A stretch of DNA of 7,621 bases from positions 1 to 7,621 of the forward strand of contig SKJO01000019.1 of assembly GCA_007121975.1 (NCBI GenBank). The letters are read 5' to 3'. Both the position numbers and the translations under genes were made by a program. A model generated the notes under the pieces. That model searched no databases and had not been told where the DNA came from. It was given only the letters and a program-made list of their open reading frames with translations. Positions 1 through 6,168 of this stretch are shown piece by piece (the first letter of the stretch is position 1; every line of letters starts with the position of its first letter). This stretch comes from Nitriliruptoraceae bacterium. GTDB lineage: Bacteria > Actinomycetota > Nitriliruptoria > Nitriliruptorales > Nitriliruptoraceae.

Positions 1-875
1 CGCTGGGCGAGTTGATCACCGAGCGTGCGGGCATCCTCAACCTCGGCGTCGAGGGCATGATGCTGCTCGGCGCGGTCACCACCTTCCTGGTGTCCTCGGC
101 GACCGGCAGCCCGTGGACCGGGCTGGCGGTCGGATCGCTGGCCGGGGCGGCGCTGGCCGGCGCGCATGCGTTCCTGTCCGTCAGCCTGCGCGCCAACCAG
201 ATCGTGTCGGGCCTGGCGCTGGTGATCTTCGGCACCGGCTTGTCCACGTTCCTGGGCCGTCCGGTCGAGGGCATCCCCCTGCCGCCCGCGGCCCGGCTGC
301 CCGGTCTGGACCTGCCCGGGCTCGCCGGGCTGCCGCTTCTCGGCCCGGTGCTGTTCAGCCAGGACATCATCGTCTACGCCACCTGGGTGCTGGCCGGGCT
401 CACCGCCTTCTACCTGTTCCGGACCCGCCCGGGACTGTCGCTGCGTGCGGTCGGTGAGTCGCCGGCCACCGCGGACGTCATGGGCCTGCGGGTCACCGCC
501 ATCCGCTACCTGCACACCATCCTCGGCGGGCTGCTGTGCGGCGCGGCCGGGGCCTACCTGATGCTGGCCCGCGTTCCGGCCTGGTCGCAGGCCGCGACCA
601 CCAACGGCATCGGGTTCATCGCCATCGCCCTGGTCGTGTTCGCCTCCTGGCGGCCGTGGCGCGCACTGCTCGGCGCCTACCTGTTCGGGCTCGCCCTGCG
701 GGCCAACCTCGCGTTGCAGGCCGCCGGCCTCACCGCCATCCCGGCCGAGTTCCTGGCCATGACCCCCTACCTGCTCACGATCCTGGTGCTGGTCGGCCTG
801 TCCTTCTCCGACCTGCGCCGGCGCGCCGGCGCCCCTGAGGCCCTCGGGGTCGCCTACGCGCGCGAGGAGCGCTGA
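1..875 (+). CDS. ABC transporter permease, nucleoside/simple-sugar type (5' end outside window)
   Basis: This is an inner-membrane permease subunit of an ABC importer of the branched-chain/sugar permease superfamily (BPD_transp_2), closest in look to the second permease (YufQ/NupQ-like) of BmpA-dependent nucleoside systems. The first full codon is at base 3 and the reading frame is open from there, so the true start lies upstream; the TTG at 12 is an internal Leu codon. About 290 residues are visible. They open with the family-typical ITERAGILNLGVEGMMLLGA, followed by roughly seven or eight hydrophobic segments. The cytoplasmic coupling loop LRAVGESPATADVMGLRV (visible residues 147-164) is the EAA-like contact with the ATPase. 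GIGFIAIALVVFASWRPW (202-219) is another conserved stretch. Only about 30 residues seem to be missing. The ATPase, the other permease and the lipoprotein binding protein are expected upstream. The neighbouring hydrolases suggest a nucleobase, nucleoside or related heterocycle as cargo; that is inference. Confidence 0.88.
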   Translation, partial: LGELITERAGILNLGVEGMMLLGAVTTFLVSSATGSPWTGLAVGSLAGAALAGAHAFLSVSLRANQIVSGLALVIFGTGLSTFLGRPVEGIPLPPAARLPGLDLPGLAGLPLLGPVLFSQDIIVYATWVLAGLTAFYLFRTRPGLSLRAVGESPATADVMGLRVTAIRYLHTILGGLLCGAAGAYLMLARVPAWSQAATTNGIGFIAIALVVFASWRPWRALLGAYLFGLALRANLALQAAGLTAIPAEFLAMTPYLLTILVLVGLSFSDLRRRAGAPEALGVAYAREER

Positions 876-909
876 AGGCTGCCGGACCACCATCTGCGAG
901 GAGGATCCG

Positions 910-1920
910 ATGACCGCCCCGACCGAGCGCGTCGCGCTGTACCTGCAGGACAAGCACCCGATCCGTGACGGCATGCGCTACGTGCAGGAGGCCGAGTCGC
1001 GCGGCTTCGAGGCCGTGTGGCAGGCCGAGAGCCGGCTGGTGCGCGAGGCCACCGTCCCGCTGGCCGCCTTCGGCGCGGTCACCGAGCGCATCAAGCTCGG
1101 CAGCGGCGTGGTCAACACCTGGACCCGCAACCCGGCCCTGCTCGCCTCGACCTTCGCCACGCTCGACGACCTCGCACCGGGCCGGGTGCTGCTGGGCATC
1201 GGCGCGTGGTGGGACCCGCTGGCCGCCAAGGTCGGCATCGACCGCTCGCGACCGATCGGGGCGATGCGCGAGACCATCACGGTGGTGCGCGCCCTGCTCG
1301 CCGACGAGACCGTGACCTTCGAGGGCCGGCACGTGCAGTTCGACGGCGTCGAGCTCGACTACGTGCACCAGCCCCGCCGGCCCAAGGACGTGCCGATCTA
1401 CCTCGGCGCCACCGGCATGCAGATGATGGAGCTCGCCGGTGAGCTCGCCGACGGCGTGCTGCTCAACTACCTGGTCTCGCCGGCCTACAACGCCCGCGCC
1501 ATGGAGCACCTGGCGATCGGGGCCGAGCGCGCTTCACGCCGCCTCGAGGACCTCGACCGTCCCCAGTTGATCATCTGCTCGATGTCCGAGGACCGCGACG
1601 AGGCGCTGGACGCCGCCCGGCTGCTGATCACCCAGTACCTCGGCCAGCAGCCGCACCTGATGCAGGCCTCCGGGGTGCCCCAGGACCTGCTCGACGAGAT
1701 CGGCCGGGAGCTGAAGTGGCCGGCCACCGCCGAGCAGGTCGCGGCGGCCTCCCGGCTGGTCCCCGACGAGCTCGTGCAGCTGCTCGCCGCCGCGGGCACC
1801 GCCGAGGAGTGCCGCGCCAAGGTCGCTGAGTACGTCGAGGCCGGCTGCACCTGCCCGGTGCTCTACCCGCTGGGTCCCGACGTGCCGGCCATGATCGACG
1901 CGTTCGCACCGGAGGGCTGA
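910..1920 (+). CDS. LLM-class flavin/F420-dependent oxidoreductase (luciferase-like)
   Basis: This is a complete 336-residue cytoplasmic TIM-barrel enzyme of the bacterial luciferase-like superfamily. It starts at the ATG at 910, five bases after a strong GAGGAGG (898-904). Family signs in order are the early GFEAVWQAES (residues 32-41), the block TERIKLGSGVVNTWTRNPALL (about 58-78), LDDLAPGRVLLGIGAWWDPLA (about 85-105), and the later LGATGMQMMELAGELADGVLLN (165-186), which in this family helps to hold the cofactor phosphate. The barrel resembles the Mer/F420-dependent group more than RutA: the RutA-type GGRFGVNLVTGW stretch is replaced by PGRVLLGIGAWW. The cofactor (F420 or FMN) and the substrate are not determined. 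It lies 34 bp after the permease and 6 bp before the hydantoinase, so co-transcription is likely, and a redox step on the imported compound is the natural guess. GC content and codon use match its neighbours. Confidence 0.87.
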   Translation: MTAPTERVALYLQDKHPIRDGMRYVQEAESRGFEAVWQAESRLVREATVPLAAFGAVTERIKLGSGVVNTWTRNPALLASTFATLDDLAPGRVLLGIGAWWDPLAAKVGIDRSRPIGAMRETITVVRALLADETVTFEGRHVQFDGVELDYVHQPRRPKDVPIYLGATGMQMMELAGELADGVLLNYLVSPAYNARAMEHLAIGAERASRRLEDLDRPQLIICSMSEDRDEALDAARLLITQYLGQQPHLMQASGVPQDLLDEIGRELKWPATAEQVAAASRLVPDELVQLLAAAGTAEECRAKVAEYVEAGCTCPVLYPLGPDVPAMIDAFAPEG

Positions 1921-1926
1921 GCGACC

Positions 1927-3348
1927 ATGCGCACCCTGATCGAGGGCGGCACCGTCGTCGGACCCAGTACCCGGCTCGAGGCCGACGTCCTCGTCGACGG
2001 CGAGCACATCGCGGCGATCGTGGCCCGCCCCACCCCCACCGACCGCACCCCGGGGTTGATGGCCGACCGCGTGATCGACGCCACCGGCCGCTACGTGCTG
2101 CCCGGCGGCGTGGACCTGCACACCCACCTCGAGCTGCCGGTGTCGGGCACGGTGACCGCCGACGACTGGGTCACCGGCTCACGCGCGGCGCTGCTCGGGG
2201 GCACCACCACCATCGTCGACTACGCCGGGCAGGAGCGCGGCGGGGGGCTGATGGCCGGGGTCGAGCGGTGGCGGGAGCGCGCGGCGGGACGTGCCTGTCT
2301 CGACCACGCCTTCCACCTGATGGTCACCGACGTACGACCCGACACCCTCGAGGAGATGGCCGCGGTGGTCGAGCAGGGGGTGACCGGCTTCAAGCTGTTC
2401 ACCGCCTACCCGGGCACCAACTACGCCGACGACGGGCAGATCCTGGCCGCGATGCAGCGCGCCGCCGAGCTCGACGCGACCATCATGATGCACGCCGAGA
2501 ACGGCATCGCCATCGACGTGCTGCGCGCGCAGGCGCTGGCCCGGGGGCAGACCGGCCCGATCCATCATCTGCTCACCCGTCCCGCCGCGCTCGAAGCCGA
2601 GGCCGTGCAGCGCGTGGTGGCACTGGCCGAGGTGGCCGGGTGCCGGCTGGTGGTCGTCCACATCTCGTGCGCACCCGCCCTGGCCGAGGTCGTGGCCGGA
2701 CGGGACCGCGGCCTGCCGGTGTACGCCGAGACCTGCCCGCAGTACCTGGTGCTGGGCATCGAGGACCTGCCCGAGGGGCTGGATGCGGCCCGGCTGGTGT
2801 GCTCACCGCCGCTGCGCTGGCGCCACGAGGGCCACCAGCAGGTGCTGTGGGAGGGGGTGGCCACCGGCCGGATCGACGCGGTCGCCACCGACCACTGCTC
2901 GTTCACCTGGAAGCAGAAGCTGGCCGGACGCGACGACTTCACCCGGATCCCCAACGGGCTGGCGGTCATCGAGCACCGTCTCGACCTGCTGCACCAGGGC
3001 GTGGTCGAGGGGCGGCTGAGCCTCGAACGGTGGGTCGAGGTGTGCATGACCGCTCCGGCCCGGCTGGCCGGGCTGCACCCGCGCAAGGGCGAGCTGCTGC
3101 CCGGATCCGACGCGGATGTCGTGCTGTATGACCCGGCCGCCCGCCAGGTGCTGTCGGCGTCGACCCACCACATGGCCAGTGATTACTCCTGCTTCGAGGG
3201 CCTGGAGGTGACCGGCCGGGTCGAGACCGTGCTGCTGCGCGGGCAGGTCGTGGTCGACGAGGGGCGCCATGTCGGACGGCCCGGCGACGGCCGCGAGCTC
3301 AGGCGGGGCCCGGCCACGATGCCCGAAGCGGGCAGAAGCGAGGGGTGA
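1927..3348 (+). CDS. hydA: D-hydantoinase / dihydropyrimidinase-type cyclic amidohydrolase
   Basis: This 473-residue cytoplasmic enzyme should open cyclic amides (5,6-dihydropyrimidines, hydantoins or related rings) to N-carbamoyl acids. The binuclear metal site looks intact: His65 and His67 in DLHTHLELP, carboxylated Lys156 in GFKLFTAYPG, His189 in MMHAENG, His245 in VVVHISC, and Asp322 in ATDHCSFT. Residues that grip the ring amide in known D-hydantoinases are also present: Tyr161, Ser293 (CSPPLR) and Asn343 (PNG). ETCPQYL (268-274) is a further family signature. The C-terminal VGRPGDGRELRR (449-460) is the usual family tail, so the length is normal. The ATG at 1927 lies 6 bp after the LLM stop, with GGAGGG at 1911-1916 inside the previous gene. 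No N-carbamoyl-amino-acid hydrolase or beta-ureidopropionase is in the window, so the product's next step must be encoded elsewhere or be done by the downstream enzyme. The exact ring substrate is unknown; allantoinase or a phenylhydantoinase-like role remains possible. Confidence 0.93.
   Translation: MRTLIEGGTVVGPSTRLEADVLVDGEHIAAIVARPTPTDRTPGLMADRVIDATGRYVLPGGVDLHTHLELPVSGTVTADDWVTGSRAALLGGTTTIVDYAGQERGGGLMAGVERWRERAAGRACLDHAFHLMVTDVRPDTLEEMAAVVEQGVTGFKLFTAYPGTNYADDGQILAAMQRAAELDATIMMHAENGIAIDVLRAQALARGQTGPIHHLLTRPAALEAEAVQRVVALAEVAGCRLVVVHISCAPALAEVVAGRDRGLPVYAETCPQYLVLGIEDLPEGLDAARLVCSPPLRWRHEGHQQVLWEGVATGRIDAVATDHCSFTWKQKLAGRDDFTRIPNGLAVIEHRLDLLHQGVVEGRLSLERWVEVCMTAPARLAGLHPRKGELLPGSDADVVLYDPAARQVLSASTHHMASDYSCFEGLEVTGRVETVLLRGQVVVDEGRHVGRPGDGRELRRGPATMPEAGRSEG
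3340..3345 (+). promoter_or_regulatory. Ribosome binding site deciding the amidohydrolase start
   Basis: GAGGGG ends four bases before the ATG at 3350 and overlaps the last codons of the hydantoinase. No comparable purine block precedes the upstream in-frame ATG at 3269, which supports the short 340-residue protein and suggests translational coupling. Confidence 0.6.
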
Positions 3349-3349
3349 C

Positions 3350-4372
3350 ATGACCGCGACCACCCCGGGCCTGGTCTGCGCCCACCACCATCTGTACTCG
3401 GCGCTGGCCCGGGGCATGCCGCCCCCGCCGCGCACGCCCCGCAGCTTCGGTCAGATCCTCGAGCAGATCTGGTGGCGGCTGGACGTCGCGCTCGATCTCG
3501 AACTGCTGCGCGCCTCGGCCATGCTCGGTGCGCTCGAGGCGCTCGAGCAGGGGACCACCGCCATCGTCGACCACCACGAGTCACCCACGGCGATCGAGGG
3601 CAGCCTCACGGTCATCGCCGAGGCCTGCGCCGAGGTCGGCGTGCGGGTCGTGTGCGCCTACGGCGTCACCGACCGTCACGGCGCCGACGGGGCCCGGCGC
3701 GGTCTCGAGGAGAACCGTCGGTTCCTGACCGAGGGTGGGCGGGGGCTGGTCGGCGTGCACGCCGCCTTCACCTGCACGGACGCGACCCTCGAGGCGGCGG
3801 CCGGGCTGGCGCGCGACCTCGGCGTGGGCGTGCACGTGCACGTGTGCGAGGGACCCGAGGACGCCGCGGCTCCCGACCGGCTGGCCGGGCTGGCGCGCGA
3901 GGACTGGCTGCTGGCCCACGCGGTGCACCTCCCGACCCGGCCCACCCTGCCCGGCACGGTCGCGCACAACCCGCGCTCGAACCTCAACAACGCGGTCGGC
4001 TACGCCCGGCCGGCCCGCCTGGCCAACCCGGTGGTGCTCGGGTCCGACGGCATCGGCGCGGCGATGCTCGACGAGTTCCGCCTCGCCCACCTCGTGCACC
4101 GCGCCGACGACGTCACCGCCACCCCCGACACCGCCTGGGGGTGGCTCGAGGCCGGGCGGGCGCTGGTGCCCGAGACCGCCGGGGACGAGGTGAGCTGGGA
4201 CTACGACCCGATGGACCCCTGGCACGTGGCGTTCACCCCGGGCATCCGTCCGGTGCGGGTGGTGGTGGACGGCGAGGTGGTGCTCGACGAGCACGGGCCG
4301 ACCCGGGTCGACGCCGCGCAGGTCCGCGCCCATGCCCGCGAGCAGGCGCGCCGGCTGCACGCCCGGCTGTGA
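3350..4372 (+). CDS. Compact SsnA/ATZ-TRZ-like amidohydrolase (probable aminohydrolase)
   Basis: This 340-residue protein belongs to the amidohydrolase superfamily and is closest to SsnA-type putative aminohydrolases and guanine/cytosine-deaminase-like enzymes, which remove amino or halide groups from heterocycles. The start is set at the ATG at 3350, one base after the hydantoinase stop, with GAGGGG at 3340-3345. A longer reading from 3269 adds only low-complexity sequence. Visible signature parts: His12 and His14 in PGLVCAHHHLYSALARGMP, IVDHHESPTAIEGS (72-85), His164 and Glu167 in HVHVCEG, His190 and His193 in LLAHAVHL, AHNPRSNLNNAVG (205-217), and Asp233 in LGSDGIG. This matches a mononuclear His/His/His/Asp metal site with a catalytic Glu. 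The odd point is the ends. The roughly 50-60-residue N-terminal half of the beta-sandwich is absent, and the C-terminal PG-ADLV strand is replaced by a short SWDYDPMDPWHVAFTPG stretch (282-298), so the enzyme is about 100 residues shorter than SsnA. It is translationally coupled to the hydantoinase. The substrate is unknown. Confidence 0.85.
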   Translation: MTATTPGLVCAHHHLYSALARGMPPPPRTPRSFGQILEQIWWRLDVALDLELLRASAMLGALEALEQGTTAIVDHHESPTAIEGSLTVIAEACAEVGVRVVCAYGVTDRHGADGARRGLEENRRFLTEGGRGLVGVHAAFTCTDATLEAAAGLARDLGVGVHVHVCEGPEDAAAPDRLAGLAREDWLLAHAVHLPTRPTLPGTVAHNPRSNLNNAVGYARPARLANPVVLGSDGIGAAMLDEFRLAHLVHRADDVTATPDTAWGWLEAGRALVPETAGDEVSWDYDPMDPWHVAFTPGIRPVRVVVDGEVVLDEHGPTRVDAAQVRAHAREQARRLHARL

Positions 4373-4380
4373 TCAGCCGG
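4363..4380. terminator. Candidate bidirectional terminator hairpin spanning two convergent stop codons
   Basis: CCGGCTG-TGAT-CAGCCGG is a perfect 7-bp stem with a 4-nt loop. It contains the plus-strand amidohydrolase stop (TGA 4370-4372) and the minus-strand ligase stop (TCA 4373-4375), which abut with no spacer. A second CCGGCTG at 4351-4357 could pair with the same right arm. No T-run follows on either strand, so it would be a non-canonical GC-rich terminator; pausing or transcript protection are alternatives. The symmetry is seen directly, and the termination role is inferred from its position. Confidence 0.45.
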
Positions 4381-5908
4381 CCACCTGGCGCTCCTGGCCC
4401 TGCCAGTAGTCCTCGCGCAGCTTGAACTTCTGCAGCTTGCCGGTCGCGGTGCGCGGCAGCGCCTCGCGCAGCTCGACCGAGGTCGGGCACTTGTAGTGCG
4501 CCAGCCGCGTGCGGCAGTGCTCGATCAGCTCCTCGGACGTGGTCGCGTGGTGGTCCTCGTCGAGCACCACCAGCGCCTTGACGGTCTCGCCCCACTTGGG
4601 ATGCGGCACGCCGATCACCGCCGCCTCGGCGACGGCCGGATGGGTGTGCAGCGCATCCTCGACCTCGATCGAGGACACGTTCTCGCCGCCGGTGATGATC
4701 ACGTCCTTCTTGCGGTCCACGATCGTCAGCGCCCCCTCGGCGTCGAGCACGCCGCCGTCACCGGTGTGGAACCAGCCACCCTCGAGCGCCTCCGCGGTGG
4801 CCTCGGGCTGCTGCCAGTAGCTCTCGAGCACGTGGTTGCCGCGCGCGAGCACCTGCCCGGTGTCATCGGTGCGCAGCTGGACCCCCAGCGCCGGCGGGCC
4901 GGCGCGCATGAGCCGGCCGGCACGCTCGGCCGGGGTCAGCTCGTCCCACTCGGGGCGTGTGCGGTTGAAGGTCAGCAGCGGTGAGGTCTCGGTCAGTCCG
5001 TACAGCTGCAGGAACTCCCAGCCGAGCTCGACCTCGACGCGCTCGATGGTGCGGGTCGGGGGTGGGGCGCCGGCGACCAGGATCCGCACCCGACCCCGTC
5101 CGGGCACCTGCTCACGTCCTCGGGCCGCCTCCAGGATCATCGAGACCACCGCCGGCGCGCCGCACAGCAGGGTCACGCCGTGCTGCTCGATGCGGCGCAG
5201 GATCTGCTCGCCGTCGACCTTGCGCAGCAGGACCTGGGGCACGCCCATCGCCGCGGCCGCGAAGGGCATGCCCCAGCCGTTGACGTGGAACAGCGGCAGG
5301 GTGTGCAGGTAGACGTCGCGGTCGCTGACCCCGGTGTGCCAGCCCAGCGTGGTCGCGTTGAGCCACAGCGAGCGGTGGCTGAGCTGCACGCCCTTGGGGC
5401 GGGCGGTCGTGCCCGAGGTGTAGTTGATCGTCGCCGTGGCCAGCTCGTCGCGCTGCCAGGGTTCGGGGGTGGTGCCGGGCAGGTAGAGGTCGTCGTCGTC
5501 GCGGCCGAACACCAGCGTGCGCTCGACGTCGAGTCCGGCGACCGCGTCCTCGAGCTCCGGGTCGACCAGCAGCTGACGCGCCCCGCTGTGCTCGACGATG
5601 TAGGCGATCTCGGCGGGTCCGAGCCGGAAGTTGATCGGCACGAGCACGCGGCCGCTGCCGGCGACCCCGAACAGCGCGACCAGCAGCCGGGCGCTGTTGT
5701 GCGACACCACCGCCACGCGTTCGCCGGGCGCGATGCCCGCCCGGTCCAGCGCCGCAGCCTGGGCTGCGGCCAGCTGCGCCACCTCGGCGTAGGTGAGGGT
5801 GCCCAGCGGCGTGGCGGGCTGGGTCGGCTCGTCGATGACCCCGGGCCGCGGCCCGTAGGCGGTGGCGGCACGCTCGAGGTGATCGTTGATGGTCAGTGGG
5901 ACCTGCAT
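4373..5908 (-). CDS. AMP-dependent acyl-CoA synthetase (fatty acid/carboxylate-CoA ligase)
   Basis: This complete 511-residue enzyme of the ANL superfamily activates a carboxylate with ATP to an acyl-adenylate and then an acyl-CoA thioester. Core motifs: the P-loop-like YTSGTTARPKGV (163-174), FHVNGWG (207-213), YGLTETS (303-309), GWFHTGD (378-384), the hinge DRKKDVIITGGENVSS (398-413), and the C-terminal catalytic lysine Lys491 in RTATGKLQK. The N-terminus MQVPLTINDHLERAA is typical of FadD/AlkK-like medium- to long-chain ligases, but the acid cannot be fixed from sequence. The usual Gly after SGTT is Ala169, a conservative change seen here directly and not expected to kill activity. The ATG (5906-5908) has GGGAGGG at 5916-5922 seven bases upstream on the minus strand. 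The gene converges on the catabolic block and diverges from the transhydrogenase operon, so a shared role with either is not shown. Confidence 0.92.
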   Translation of the reverse strand: MQVPLTINDHLERAATAYGPRPGVIDEPTQPATPLGTLTYAEVAQLAAAQAAALDRAGIAPGERVAVVSHNSARLLVALFGVAGSGRVLVPINFRLGPAEIAYIVEHSGARQLLVDPELEDAVAGLDVERTLVFGRDDDDLYLPGTTPEPWQRDELATATINYTSGTTARPKGVQLSHRSLWLNATTLGWHTGVSDRDVYLHTLPLFHVNGWGMPFAAAAMGVPQVLLRKVDGEQILRRIEQHGVTLLCGAPAVVSMILEAARGREQVPGRGRVRILVAGAPPPTRTIERVEVELGWEFLQLYGLTETSPLLTFNRTRPEWDELTPAERAGRLMRAGPPALGVQLRTDDTGQVLARGNHVLESYWQQPEATAEALEGGWFHTGDGGVLDAEGALTIVDRKKDVIITGGENVSSIEVEDALHTHPAVAEAAVIGVPHPKWGETVKALVVLDEDHHATTSEELIEHCRTRLAHYKCPTSVELREALPRTATGKLQKFKLREDYWQGQERQVAG

Positions 5909-5927
5909 GCTGGCGCCCTCCCAGGAG

Positions 5928-5947
5928 CCGTGATCAGGCGATCACGG
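5928..5947. repeat. Perfect 8-bp inverted repeat upstream of the ligase (candidate operator)
   Basis: CCGTGATC-AGGC-GATCACGG is an exact inverted repeat with a 4-nt centre. It lies 19 bp upstream of the ligase ATG and just beyond its ribosome binding site. A dyad of this kind near the transcription start of an acyl-CoA ligase gene fits an operator for a TetR- or GntR-type repressor. It could equally form a hairpin in the 5' leader. No regulator gene is present in the window. The symmetry is observed and the role is inferred. Confidence 0.45.
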
Positions 5948-6077
5948 TGAGGGGTGCCTAGCCGATGGCCGGGCGCTGTGCGCCGCGGATCGTGGTGACG
6001 TGCGAGCGGCGCACCCGTGGTCCGATCCCCGCCCACGGTCCGCAGCCGGCGCGCGATGCGCGGCGCGGTGGCTGCAC

Positions 6078-6083
6078 TAGGCT
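6078..6083 (+). promoter_or_regulatory. Candidate -10 box for the pnt operon
   Basis: TAGGCT in the context GCACTAGGCTGG matches the TANNNT pattern of actinobacterial housekeeping-sigma -10 boxes. It is one of few A/T-containing hexamers in the gap. Transcription would begin near 6090, leaving a leader of about 80 nt before pntAA. No convincing -35 box is seen 16-18 bp upstream, so the call is weak. Confidence 0.35.
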
Positions 6084-6157
6084 GGCACCCGACGGCGCCG
6101 GCCGGGCCCGCGAGCACCCGCCCTTCGGCGGCGCGTCCCCTGGACCCGACGACCGAC

Positions 6158-6161
6158 GAGG
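6158..6161 (+). promoter_or_regulatory. Ribosome binding site deciding the pntAA GTG start
   Basis: GAGG ends seven bases before the GTG at 6169. The choice is supported because the protein's family homology begins directly there (MPTLYVPRE), while the 68 residues readable upstream from 5965 are Arg/Pro-rich and unlike any transhydrogenase. Confidence 0.55.
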
Positions 6162-6168
6162 TTCCGAC

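Larger units (their letters stand above)
5909..6168. promoter_or_regulatory. Divergent intergenic control region between the ligase and pntAA
   Basis: This 260-bp gap is the only sizeable non-coding stretch in the window and must hold the promoters for the leftward ligase and the rightward pnt operon. Open frames through it encode Arg/Pro/Gly-rich sequence without family features. On the ligase side it holds the ribosome binding site, a perfect inverted repeat, and a weak minus-strand TAGGCA (5955-5960) that could be a -10 box. On the pnt side it holds a TAGGCT box. A minor 6-bp inverted repeat, CCGTGG/CCACGG at 6015-6020 and 6033-6038, lies near the middle. Confidence 0.6.

Noticed and set aside
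815..832. 18-bp perfect palindrome GCGCCGGCGCGCCGGCGC
   Set aside because: It lies inside the permease coding region over Arg/Ala codons, where very GC-rich sequence gives such symmetry easily. There is no positional reason for a function.
910..1920. RutA pyrimidine monooxygenase identity for the LLM enzyme
   Set aside because: Characteristic RutA stretches are absent and the length and motifs fit the Mer/F420-like group better, so only the general superfamily is called.
1534..2127. Minus-strand frame of 197 codons across the LLM/hydantoinase junction
   Set aside because: The His/Gly/Arg-rich composition is that of an antisense shadow, and it runs opposite two well-supported genes.
3269..3349. 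27-codon N-terminal extension of the amidohydrolase overlapping the hydantoinase end
   Set aside because: The extension is low-complexity Ala/Arg/Pro/Gly sequence with no beta-strand pattern, has no good ribosome binding site and overlaps the upstream gene by 80 bp. The ATG at 3350 has GAGGGG and normal spacing.
4496..5950. Long plus-strand open frames opposite the acyl-CoA ligase
   Set aside because: They are shadows of the minus-strand gene caused by high GC third positions. They show no domains and no ribosome binding sites, while the minus-strand frame has all ANL motifs.
6015..6038. 6-bp inverted repeat CCGTGG/CCACGG with a 12-nt spacer in the divergent gap
   Set aside because: It is too short and too GC-rich to stand out from chance. 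I mention it only within the description of the gap.
5965..6168. 68-codon N-terminal extension of PntAA
   Set aside because: It is Arg/Pro-rich, matches nothing in the family and would occupy the promoter region. Family homology begins exactly at the GTG at 6169, which has its own ribosome binding site.
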